Origin: Gammaproteobacteria bacterium
GTDB taxonomy: Bacteria; Pseudomonadota; Gammaproteobacteria; GCA-001735895
Assembly: GCA_015494335.1 (NCBI GenBank)
Contig: WGBK01000430.1
Coordinates: forward strand, 1-5,014
DNA: 5,014 nt
Reading direction: 5' to 3'
A program made the position numbers and the translations under genes. The notes under the pieces were generated by a model. The model saw only the letters and a list, made by a program, of their open reading frames with translations. It was not told where the DNA came from and did no database searches. Below are positions 1-4,957 of the stretch, piece after piece. Each line of letters begins with the position of its first letter. Position 1 is the first letter of the stretch.

Positions 1-653
1 CGCGTTTCCCCGACTGGGAACACCTGGACGATTTCCGCCGCTTTGCCGATGAGGTGCGCGAGGCCACCGGCGGCATCCCCATCGGTTTCAAGCTCTCCGC
101 CCAGCATATCGAGCGCGACATCGAGGCGGCACTGCAGGTGGGGGTGGACTACATCATCCTCGACGGCCGCGGCGGTGGCACCGGCGCCGCGCCGCTGCTC
201 TTCCGCGACAACATCTCGGTGCCTACCATCCCCGCGCTGGCGCGGGCGCGCCGTTATCTCGATGCCCAGGGGCGCGACGACATCACCCTGGTCATCACCG
301 GCGGCCTGCGACTACCGGCGGACTTCATCAAGGCCCTGGCCCTGGGGGCGGATGCCATCGCCGTCTCCAACAGCGCCCTCCAGTCCATCGGCTGTCTGGG
401 CATGCGCGCCTGCAACACCAACAACTGCCCGGTGGGCGTCGCCACCCAGAAGCCCGAGCTGCGTTCACGCCTGAAGATCGAGAAGGGCGCCGAGCAGCTC
501 GACAACTTCTTCCGCGCCGCCACCGAGCTGATGCAGGTGATGGCCCGCGCCTGCGGCCACGATCATCTGAACAAGTTCTGCGTGGACGATCTCACCACCT
601 GGAAGAAGGAGATGGCCGAGCTGGCTGGAATTGCCTGGGGAGGCCCGAACTAG
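1..653 (+). CDS. FMN-binding glutamate synthase-like protein, C-terminal part (5' end outside window)
   Basis: The reading frame is open from the left edge (first full codon at base 3) and stops with TAG at 651-653, leaving about 216 residues of a larger protein. The product resembles the FMN/Fe-S synthase domain of the glutamate synthase large subunit, which makes glutamate from 2-oxoglutarate and ammonia. Visible signs are GFKLSAQH, the glycine-rich DGRGGGTGAAP segment and VITGGLRLPADFIKALALGA, which fit the C-terminal half of a TIM barrel binding FMN. CLGMRACNTNNCPVGVATQ gives a C-x5-C-x4-C motif (Cys codons at 393, 411 and 426) matching the 3Fe-4S ligands of GltB. No GltB C-terminal beta-helix domain follows: the protein ends about 75 residues after the cysteines. 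That suggests the short, stand-alone FMN-binding glutamate-synthase-like family rather than full GltB. Its true substrate in this family is not certain. The gene is in the same direction as the metal cluster, but an apparent promoter region separates them. Confidence 0.9.
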   Translation, partial: RFPDWEHLDDFRRFADEVREATGGIPIGFKLSAQHIERDIEAALQVGVDYIILDGRGGGTGAAPLLFRDNISVPTIPALARARRYLDAQGRDDITLVITGGLRLPADFIKALALGADAIAVSNSALQSIGCLGMRACNTNNCPVGVATQKPELRSRLKIEKGAEQLDNFFRAATELMQVMARACGHDHLNKFCVDDLTTWKKEMAELAGIAWGGPN

Positions 654-657
654 AGCC

Positions 658-693
658 GTTTTCGGGGCCGGAAGCGGGATGGAAAACTTTTTT
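658..693 (+). terminator. possible weak intrinsic terminator after the glutamate-synthase-like gene
   Basis: A stem GTTTTC (658-663) with GAAAAC (682-687) encloses an 18-nt loop that can form a small inner CCG/CGG stem (668-670 with 675-677). Six T residues follow at 688-693. The outer stem is AT-rich and the loop long, so termination would be weak. It is placed 5 bases after the stop codon, where a terminator would be expected. Confidence 0.35.
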
Positions 694-709
694 GTATTTT
701 CATGGAACA

Positions 710-723
710 TGGAGTTAGCTCCA
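710..723 (+). promoter_or_regulatory. MerR-type operator dyad upstream of the metal cluster
   Basis: TGGAGTTAGCTCCA is an interrupted dyad (TGGAG-N4-CTCCA) 41 bases before the first start codon of the cluster. As I recall it, the E. coli ZntR operator core has the same outer arms and the same 14-base length (TGGAGTCGACTCCA). By that alignment the long-spacer MerR-type promoter would have its -35 near 703-708 (TGGAAC) and its -10 near 730-737 (CATAGG or TAGGTT). Both hexamers match the consensus poorly, as is common for activator-dependent promoters. The likely ligand is the MerR-family protein at the end of the cluster. The dyad is seen directly; its function is inferred. Confidence 0.5.
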
Positions 724-764
724 GCATGTCATAGGTTTCGAGACCCTTACTTTCGAGGCATGAC

Positions 765-1562
765 ATGAAACCCACTACCCGCGCCCTGACCGGGGCTGCA
801 CTGCTCTTGAGCGCAAGCTCATCCGTCTGGGCACACGACCCCATCTTCGGTGTCGGCCCCCACGTATTGTTCAAGGACGGCATGGAGGTTTCCCTGGGCA
901 TCGACAATGAATCTGCCGGCAAGGAAGACGAGACCACACTGTCCGCGGAGCTGACCTGGGGCCTTACAGGCGACTGGGCCGCCGGCATCGAGCTGCCCTA
1001 CCGGATCACCGACGGCGAGGATGGCGCGGGCGATGCTGTGCTGTTCACCAAATACCGTTTCTGGCGCCGGGACAGCCTGGGCCTGCAGGAATCGGCGGCC
1101 CTGTTTGCCAAGTGGATCCCCGATACCGCCAGCGAAGCCTTGAGCAAGCAGGCCGACGACCTGATCTTGGGTGCGGCCTGGGGCTACGAAGGCCGCAAAC
1201 AATACCGCTGGGCCAGCCTGCGCTACCGTATCAACGGCAAGAACGATGCCGGCATCGACCGCGGCGATCGCATACTGTTGGATTTTGTACTGGGCTGGCG
1301 GCCCGACCCCAGGGGCTACCGCGAGCCGGATACCGTGTGGCTGCTGGAACTCAACGGTGAATACGGCCGGCAGACCCGCCTCAATGGCCAGGATCTTGCC
1401 AACAGCGGTGGCAGCGAGTGGTTCCTGTCTCCAGGCATCTTCTGGACCCAGCGCAATTTCGCCATCAAGGCCGGCGTGCAAATCCCGGTGACGGAGAACC
1501 TTCGCGGCAACCAGACCGCTTCCGACTATCGTGCCCAGGTCGATTTCGAGTGGCACCTTTAA
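765..1562 (+). CDS. secreted, probable outer-membrane beta-barrel protein, first gene of the metal cluster
   Basis: This 265-residue protein starts at ATG 765, with GAGG at 755-758 six bases upstream. Residues 1-23 look like a Sec signal peptide (basic MKPTTR, hydrophobic ALTGAALLLSA, then SVWA before HD), so the mature protein probably begins HDPIFGVGPHVLFK. The rest is made of short alternating polar and hydrophobic strands separated by Gly/Asp-rich turns, for example WGLTGDWAAGIELPYRI, AVLFTKYRFWRR, TVWLLELNGEYG and FLSPGIFWTQRNFAIKAGV. It ends YRAQVDFEWHL, like the last strand of an outer-membrane barrel. The pattern recalls proteins annotated as transporters of the phenol-degradation MetA type, often of unknown substrate. 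The protein has no cysteine. It lies 25 bases before a MerP-like gene and behind the MerR-type dyad, so a role in moving a metal or metalloid compound across the outer membrane is plausible but inferred. Confidence 0.8.
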   Translation: MKPTTRALTGAALLLSASSSVWAHDPIFGVGPHVLFKDGMEVSLGIDNESAGKEDETTLSAELTWGLTGDWAAGIELPYRITDGEDGAGDAVLFTKYRFWRRDSLGLQESAALFAKWIPDTASEALSKQADDLILGAAWGYEGRKQYRWASLRYRINGKNDAGIDRGDRILLDFVLGWRPDPRGYREPDTVWLLELNGEYGRQTRLNGQDLANSGGSEWFLSPGIFWTQRNFAIKAGVQIPVTENLRGNQTASDYRAQVDFEWHL

Positions 1563-1587
1563 CCTGAAACCCGCAAGGAGAAAACCC

Positions 1588-1899
1588 ATGAAAAACCCAA
1601 TCAAGTTCCTCTTCCCCGCCATGCTGTTGCTGCTCGGCAGCCTGATCCCGACCGCCCAGGCAGAAGGCACGCGCTACGAGATGCGTGTCGACGGCCTCGC
1701 CTGTCCTTTCTGCGCCTATGGCATCGAGAAAAAATTCAAGGCCATCGAAGGTACCTCGAACATCGATGTCGATCTGGACAAGGGCCTGGTCACCGTCGAT
1801 CTGGCCAAGGGCAAACAGTTCACCGAAGACCAGATGAAGGCCCTGTTCTCCGATTCCGGCTTCACCTTTCGCGGCATGAAGACACAAGCCCATGAGTGA
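1588..1899 (+). CDS. periplasmic heavy-metal-associated (HMA, MerP-like) protein
   Basis: A 103-residue protein. I chose ATG 1588 over an upstream in-frame ATG at 1531 because AAGGAG at 1575-1580 sits at the right distance and because this start exposes a signal peptide: MKNPIKFLFPAMLLLLGSLIPTAQA, with likely cleavage after Ala25. The mature part is one HMA domain with the beta-alpha-beta pattern YEMRVDGLACPFCAYGIEKKFKAIEG, then VDLDKGLVTVDLAKG. The metal site is CPFC (Cys39, Cys42), in place of the GMTCxxC usual in MerP and copper chaperones. In mer operons MerP binds the metal in the periplasm and passes it to the cysteine pair in MerT; the next gene here is MerT-like and overlaps this one by 8 bases, which supports the same job. 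The metal cannot be read from the sequence: HMA domains bind Hg, Cu, Zn, Cd or Pb. Confidence 0.9.
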   Translation: MKNPIKFLFPAMLLLLGSLIPTAQAEGTRYEMRVDGLACPFCAYGIEKKFKAIEGTSNIDVDLDKGLVTVDLAKGKQFTEDQMKALFSDSGFTFRGMKTQAHE

Positions 1900-2317
1900 T
1901 GACGCAACAATGAACAATGAGCGTCTGGACCCGGATCTCAAGCGCCAGCGCGGCGTTACCTTGTTCACCTTGTTCACTACCAGCGGCACCCTGATCTGTT
2001 GCGCCCTGCCGATCCTGCTGGTCACCTTCGGCCTGGGATCGGCCGTGGTGGCCATGACCAGCGCGGCACCTTTCCTGATCACCCTGACCCAATACAAGAT
2101 CTGGGTATTCCTGTTTTCCGGACTGATGCTGCTGATCGGTGGCTGGGTCATCTACCGGCCGGGCCGCAGTTGCCCGACCGATAGCGAACTCGGTGCGGCC
2201 TGCGCCCGTGCCGACCGCTGGAACCGACGCATCTACTGGTCCTCGGTCATCGTCTGGAGCATTGGATTCTTCGCGGCCTACCTGTTGCTGCCGATCCGGA
2301 TCTGGCTGGACCTGTAA
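1892..2317 (+). CDS. MerT-like inner-membrane metal transport protein
   Basis: A 141-residue membrane protein with three predicted helices, roughly residues 22-55, 70-88 and 113-134. Helix 1 carries an adjacent Cys pair (SGTLICCALP, Cys36-Cys37). After helix 2 comes YRPGRSCP, then a second cysteine (Cys94 and Cys104) before helix 3. This matches the plan of MerT, where a CC pair in helix 1 takes Hg(II) from MerP and a loop Cys pair after a YRP motif hands it to the cytoplasm. Differences from classical MerT are a charged N-terminal extension of about 20 residues and wider loop spacing (C-x9-C, against C-x5-C as I recall for Tn501 MerT). The start at 1892 overlaps the upstream stop within ATGAGTGA, suggesting translational coupling; ATG 1910 (residue 7) is an alternative. 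The MerP-like neighbour supports the call, but mercury as the substrate is not proven. Confidence 0.82.
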   Translation: MSDDATMNNERLDPDLKRQRGVTLFTLFTTSGTLICCALPILLVTFGLGSAVVAMTSAAPFLITLTQYKIWVFLFSGLMLLIGGWVIYRPGRSCPTDSELGAACARADRWNRRIYWSSVIVWSIGFFAAYLLLPIRIWLDL

Positions 2318-2326
2318 CCGCGCGAG

Positions 2327-2352
2327 CATCAGGGTACACTGATCATCAGGGT
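2327..2352 (+). repeat. short direct repeat before the thioredoxin-like gene
   Basis: CATCAGGGT occurs at 2327-2335 and again at 2344-2352, 17 bases apart start to start, within the 48-base gap between the MerT-like and thioredoxin-like genes. TACACT at 2335-2340 between the copies could serve as a -10 hexamer, but no good -35 is visible. It may be a binding site or chance. Confidence 0.35.
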
Positions 2353-2365
2353 TACGGAGAAAAAC

Positions 2366-2632
2366 ATGAAAATCGAAATCTTTTCATCACCCGGTTGCGG
2401 CAAGTGCGGCCAGGCCAAGATCCGGTTGAAGGAACTGGTGGATGAACTGATGGCGCAACAGCCCGATCTTGGTATCGAGTGGCGCGAGGTGAACATCCTC
2501 GAGGAGATTGACTATGCCGTCGATCTCGGCGTGCTTTCGGCGCCATCCCTCGCCATTGACGGCAAACTGGTTTTTACCAGCCTGCCGGGCACAAAGCGCC
2601 TGCGCAGGGAAATCGAGCAGCGCAGCAGATGA
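2366..2632 (+). CDS. small thioredoxin-fold protein with CGKC active site
   Basis: An 88-residue protein without a signal peptide, hence probably cytoplasmic. ATG 2366 is preceded by CGGAGA at 2355-2360. The N-terminus MKIEIFSSPGCGKCGQAK is the first beta strand and active-site loop of a thioredoxin/glutaredoxin fold, with the redox or metal-binding pair at Cys11 and Cys14. A conserved cis-proline position follows in LGVLSAPSLAIDGKLVF (Pro60). The length fits the short thioredoxin_3-like or redox-active disulfide family, not full thioredoxin. In this cluster it could reduce disulfides in the metal-carrying thiol proteins, or accept the metal from the MerT-like protein on the cytoplasmic side; both are inferences. 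It overlaps the regulator gene by four bases (ATGA at 2629-2632), so the two are probably translated together. Confidence 0.87.
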   Translation: MKIEIFSSPGCGKCGQAKIRLKELVDELMAQQPDLGIEWREVNILEEIDYAVDLGVLSAPSLAIDGKLVFTSLPGTKRLRREIEQRSR

Positions 2633-3036
2633 GCACTAGCCGTTTCACGATACGCGAGGTCAGCCATCAGACCGGCCTCAGCCCGGACACCTTGCGCTAC
2701 TACGAGAAGATCGAGCTGTTGCCGCGGGTTCAGCGCAACCGCAGTGGCCGCCGGGAGTACAGCGACCAGGATCTGTCCCGTCTGCGTTTCATCCAGCGAG
2801 CACAGAAGATGAATTTCAGCCTCGCCGAGATCGCCGATCTGCTCGACATGCGCAACAACCCGCTGCAGGCGCGCAACGAAATCCGCCTGTTGACACAGAG
2901 AAAGCTGGAACAGGTGGAGGAGCACCTGCAAGCCCTCACCACCCTGCGCGACGAACTGACGCTGTTGCTGAACCTCTGCCGGGGATCCGAGAACGGCTGC
3001 CCGATCATCGAGGGTCTGGAGGAAGAACGGAAATAA
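2629..3036 (+). CDS. MerR-family transcriptional regulator, metal-responsive type
   Basis: A 135-residue protein. Residues 6-75 form a typical MerR winged-helix DNA-binding domain (FTIREVSHQTGLSPDTLRYYEK, then GRREYSDQDLSRLRFI and FSLAEIADLL). A long dimerisation helix follows (about 84-115). The C-terminus LCRGSENGCPIIEGL carries Cys117 and Cys124, which line up with the C-terminal metal-binding loop of MerR and ZntR. In an ungapped alignment from memory, the position of MerR Cys82 is Arg82 here, so only two of the three Hg-binding cysteines are present. Such proteins bind a dyad between -35 and -10 elements and activate by twisting the DNA when metal binds; TGGAG-N4-CTCCA at 710-723 is the likely target. 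The gene is last in the cluster and overlaps its upstream neighbour by ATGA, so it would raise its own level on induction. Family assignment is firm; the inducer is unknown. Confidence 0.92.
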   Translation: MSTSRFTIREVSHQTGLSPDTLRYYEKIELLPRVQRNRSGRREYSDQDLSRLRFIQRAQKMNFSLAEIADLLDMRNNPLQARNEIRLLTQRKLEQVEEHLQALTTLRDELTLLLNLCRGSENGCPIIEGLEEERK

Positions 3037-3045
3037 TTCTGCGTA

Positions 3046-3092
3046 CCGGACGCTTTATATCCGGGTCCAATTAATGGCGGAGAGCGAGGGAT
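3046..3092 (-). repeat. decayed copy of the tRNA-Ser 3' end plus its terminator
   Basis: This 47-base stretch matches 3226-3271 at about 42 positions, with one single-base gap. Bases 3075-3092 are identical to the last 18 bases of the tRNA-Ser gene (CCA, discriminator, acceptor strand and part of the T stem, on the minus strand). Bases 3046-3065 copy the terminator stem, but the arms have shrunk to CCGGA/TCCGG and the T tract is gone, so it probably no longer terminates. It is a remnant of a tandem duplication or of a tRNA-targeted integration, not a functional tRNA. Confidence 0.85.
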
Positions 3093-3140
3093 GACTCGGC
3101 GCTTCCCTGCGCCTCGCCCTGCGGATTCGCTGCGCTCATG

Positions 3141-3163
3141 CCGCATCGCTCCCGGCGATGCGG
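3141..3163. other. perfect 9-bp hairpin in the non-coding region between merR-like gene and tRNA-Ser
   Basis: CCGCATCGC (3141-3149) and GCGATGCGG (3155-3163) are exact reverse complements with a five-base loop TCCCG. TGCGG at 3120-3124 could compete by pairing with CCGCA at 3141-3145. There is no T tract on either side, so it is not a standard terminator. It forms the right end of a 71-base segment (3093-3163) that separates two pieces matching adjacent parts of the tRNA. Confidence 0.6.
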
Positions 3164-3191
3164 TCGAACCCTCTGATCGGGTTCGAACCCC
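3164..3191. repeat. T-arm-like sequences with a 12-base palindrome
   Basis: TCGAACCCTC at 3164-3173 equals the tRNA-Ser T-loop/T-stem segment at 3272-3281. GGGTTCGAACCC at 3179-3190 is a perfect palindrome with a second T-loop-like core, so TCGAACCC appears twice, 19 bases apart. The remaining non-coding DNA from 3192 to 3217 shows nothing I can identify. Confidence 0.5.
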
Positions 3192-3217
3192 TCGCGTGTG
3201 TATTGGGCGGCTTCCAT

Positions 3218-3247
3218 AAAAAAACCCGGACGCTTGAGGTCCGGGTT
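3218..3247 (-). terminator. strong intrinsic terminator of tRNA-Ser
   Basis: Read on the minus strand, a perfect 9-bp stem AACCCGGAC/GTCCGGGTT (3239-3247 with 3223-3231) and a seven-base loop are followed by seven T residues (overlapping the stem end, 3224-3218). It lies six bases after the tRNA CCA end and would end transcripts coming from tRNA-Ser and, if co-transcribed, csrA. Confidence 0.9.
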
Positions 3248-3271
3248 CAATAATGGCGGAGAGCGAGGGAT
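3226..3271 (-). repeat. intact copy of the tRNA-Ser 3' end and terminator repeat
   Basis: This is the functional partner of the decayed copy at 3046-3092, about 180 bases away. It covers most of the terminator stem and the last 18 bases of the tRNA. The identity between the copies stops sharply at 3271/3092, inside the T arm. Confidence 0.85.
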
Positions 3272-3344
3272 TCGAACCCTCGATACGCTATCAACGTATA
3301 CACCCTTAGCAGGGGTGCGCCTTCAGCCACTCGGCCAGCTCTCC
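3254..3344 (-). tRNA. tRNA-Ser (anticodon GCU)
   Basis: On the minus strand all class II tRNA parts are present in 91 bases. The acceptor stem is GGAGAGC/GCTCTCC, with discriminator G and an encoded CCA. The D arm contains GGCCGAGTGGCTGAAGGC. The anticodon arm is CACCC-CTGCTAA-GGGTG, with anticodon GCT at 3310-3308. The long variable arm ATACG-TTGATAG-CGTAT is typical of tRNA-Ser, and the T arm is GAGGG-TTCGAAT-CCCTC. It reads AGC and AGU codons. It begins 19 bases after the csrA stop codon, and I see no convincing separate promoter, so it may be co-transcribed with csrA and released by RNase P. In E. coli a serine tRNA gene (serV) also follows csrA. Confidence 0.97.
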
Positions 3345-3363
3345 TGATTCTTGCGACTACATC

Positions 3364-3558
3364 CTAGTAGCTGTTGCCCAGATTCTCCTGATTCTGTTCG
3401 GCCTTGATCCGCTCGTAGATCTCTTCGCGGTGTACGGCGACTTCGCGCGGGGCGTTGACACCAATACGGACCTGATTTCCCTTGACGCCCAATACCGTGA
3501 CGGTCACATCGTCACCGATCATCAAGGTCTCACCTACTCGCCTTGTCAAAATAAGCAT
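3364..3558 (-). CDS. csrA: carbon storage regulator CsrA (RsmA)
   Basis: A 64-residue protein nearly identical in pattern to E. coli CsrA (61 residues): MLILTRRVGETLMIGDDVTV, VLGVKGNQVRIGVNAP and EVAVHREEIYERI. It is a homodimeric RNA-binding protein that recognises GGA motifs in mRNA leaders, usually blocking translation, and controls carbon metabolism, motility and biofilm formation. The RNA-contact residues Leu4 and Arg44 are present. The Shine-Dalgarno TGGAGA (minus strand, 3570-3565) is six bases before the ATG and itself contains a GGA; another GGA occurs further up the leader, so autoregulation is plausible. The tail after residue 54 (QNQENLGNSY) is variable in the family. It lies between lysC upstream and tRNA-Ser downstream, an order I know from other gammaproteobacteria. 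Confidence 0.98.
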   Translation of the reverse strand: MLILTRRVGETLMIGDDVTVTVLGVKGNQVRIGVNAPREVAVHREEIYERIKAEQNQENLGNSY

Positions 3559-3611
3559 TTTACATCTCCAATAAAGTCAATCACAAAAGCGGGCTTGATC
3601 ACTGCCACCCG

Positions 3612-3659
3612 TCTATATCCAATGGAACACTATCCCAATGTCCGAGCTTCGCGATTCTA
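3612..3659 (-). promoter_or_regulatory. possible csrA promoter region
   Basis: The 163-base gap between lysC and csrA contains two -10-like hexamers on the minus strand: TATAGA (3617-3612), with TTGGGA 15 bases upstream, and TAGAAT (3659-3654), without a good -35. The gap is much more AT-rich than its surroundings, as expected for a promoter. AAAACC and GGTTTT arms around 3686-3710 could form a weak hairpin just after lysC. Which hexamer is used cannot be decided from the sequence. Confidence 0.35.
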
Positions 3660-3721
3660 CCCGAGTCACCGGCACAGGGCCATACTAAAACCAAGCGCTT
3701 TCGTCGGTTTTTACGGATGGA

Positions 3722-4957
3722 TCACTCTTCGCTGTCATCGGCCAGATCGAAGCCGTCGTGGAGGGCGCGGACACCCAGTTCGAGGTATTTTTCGTCGACG
3801 ACGACGGATACCTTGATCTCGGAAGTGGAGATCATCAGGATGTTGATGCCCTCGCGGGCGAGGATCTCGAACATGCGGCTGGCAATCCCGGCATGGGAGC
3901 GCATGCCCACGCCGACGATAGAGAGCTTGACGATGCGGTTGTTGCCGGAGACTTCTCTCGCGCCCAGCTTTTCGGCGGTATTCTGCAGGATCTCGAGGGC
4001 GGCCTCGTAGTCGTTGCGGTGCACAGTGAAGGTGAAGTCGGTGCTGCCATCGGCACCGATGTTCTGCACGATCATGTCCACCTCGATGTTGGCGTCGGAG
4101 ACGGGTCCGAGGATCTCGTAGGCCACGCCGGGGGTGTCGGGCACGCCGTTGATGGTCAGTTGGGCCTCGTCGCGATTGAACGCGATACCGGAAATGACTG
4201 CCTGTTCCACGCTGTCTTCCTCGTTGTCATCGGATGTGATCAGGGTGCCCTCGCCTTCCTCGAAGGAGGACAGCACACGCAGGGGCACATTGTACTTGCC
4301 GGCAAACTCGACGGCGCGGATCTGCAACACCTTGGACCCGAGGCTGGCCATTTCGAGCATTTCCTCGAAGGTAATGCGTTCGAGACGGCGCGCCTCTGCA
4401 ACCACCCGCGGATCGGTGGTATAGACGCCATCGACATCGGTGAAGATCTGGCATTCGTCGGCCTTCAGCGCCGCGGCCAGGGCCACGCCGGTGGTGTCGG
4501 AACCGCCGCGCCCGAGGGTGGTGATATTGCCATCGGCATCGACGCCCTGGAAGCCGGCGACCACGACGATACGCCCGAGTTCGAGGTCGCGGCGGATGTT
4601 GTCAGCGTCGATGGACAGGATACGTGCCTTGTTGTGGGCATCATCGGTGAGGATGCGCACCTGGCCGCCGGTGTAGGAGCGGGCCGGGAAACCCCGCTTC
4701 TGCAGCGCCATCGACAGCAGCGCAATGGTGACCTGCTCGCCGGTGGTCAGCAGCACATCGAGTTCGCGGCCGCGGGCACGGGGATCGATCTGTTTCGCCA
4801 GCTCGGTCAGGCGATTGGTTTCACCGCTCATCGCCGAGACCACGACCACCAGGTCGTTGCCCTGCTGCTTGTAGCCGATGATCTTGTCGGCCACGGCCTC
4901 GATGCGCTCGACGCTGCCGACCGAGGTGCCACCGTATTTCTGGACGATAAGCGCCAT
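3722..4957 (-). CDS. lysC: aspartate kinase, monofunctional
   Basis: A 411-residue enzyme that phosphorylates aspartate to 4-aspartyl phosphate, the first step to lysine, threonine, methionine and diaminopimelate. The amino-acid kinase domain covers about residues 2-240, with KYGGTS (7-12), SAMSGETNRLTE (41-52), TTGEQ (71-75), GRGGSDTT (149-156) and FTDVDGVYTTDPR (172-184). Two ACT domains follow at about 265-335 and 345-405, including VDMIVQNIGADGSTDFTF and the final ISTSEIKVSVVV; these bind the feedback inhibitors, lysine and/or threonine. Length and layout fit the single-function kinase; no homoserine dehydrogenase domain is attached. The start is ATG 4957, with a weak GAGG about 9 bases upstream and an in-frame TAG directly before the ATG. 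The gene is upstream of csrA on the same strand but has its own leader. The long open frame on the opposite strand is a shadow. Confidence 0.97.
   Translation of the reverse strand: MALIVQKYGGTSVGSVERIEAVADKIIGYKQQGNDLVVVVSAMSGETNRLTELAKQIDPRARGRELDVLLTTGEQVTIALLSMALQKRGFPARSYTGGQVRILTDDAHNKARILSIDADNIRRDLELGRIVVVAGFQGVDADGNITTLGRGGSDTTGVALAAALKADECQIFTDVDGVYTTDPRVVAEARRLERITFEEMLEMASLGSKVLQIRAVEFAGKYNVPLRVLSSFEEGEGTLITSDDNEEDSVEQAVISGIAFNRDEAQLTINGVPDTPGVAYEILGPVSDANIEVDMIVQNIGADGSTDFTFTVHRNDYEAALEILQNTAEKLGAREVSGNNRIVKLSIVGVGMRSHAGIASRMFEILAREGINILMISTSEIKVSVVVDEKYLELGVRALHDGFDLADDSEE

Noticed and set aside
819..1670. 283-codon open frame on the minus strand opposite the barrel gene
   Set aside because: Antisense to a gene with a good ribosome site, signal peptide and barrel pattern; it has no family features of its own.
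1960..1977. Exact tandem 9-base repeat CTTGTTCAC inside the MerT-like gene
   Set aside because: It encodes LFTLFT at the start of the first helix; two copies are too few to suggest more than local duplication or chance.
54..3092. The metal cluster as an island bounded by tRNA-Ser attachment sites
   Set aside because: Both copies of the tRNA 3' end lie on the same side of the cluster (3075 and 3254), so the cluster is not between them; no integrase or transposase gene is visible.
3046..3253. CRISPR array
   Set aside because: Only two imperfect repeat copies about 180 bases apart, explained by the tRNA 3' end; no regular spacers.
3430..3816. 128-codon plus-strand frame across csrA and the csrA-lysC gap
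   Set aside because: Opposite to csrA, without domain signs, and crossing a probable promoter region.
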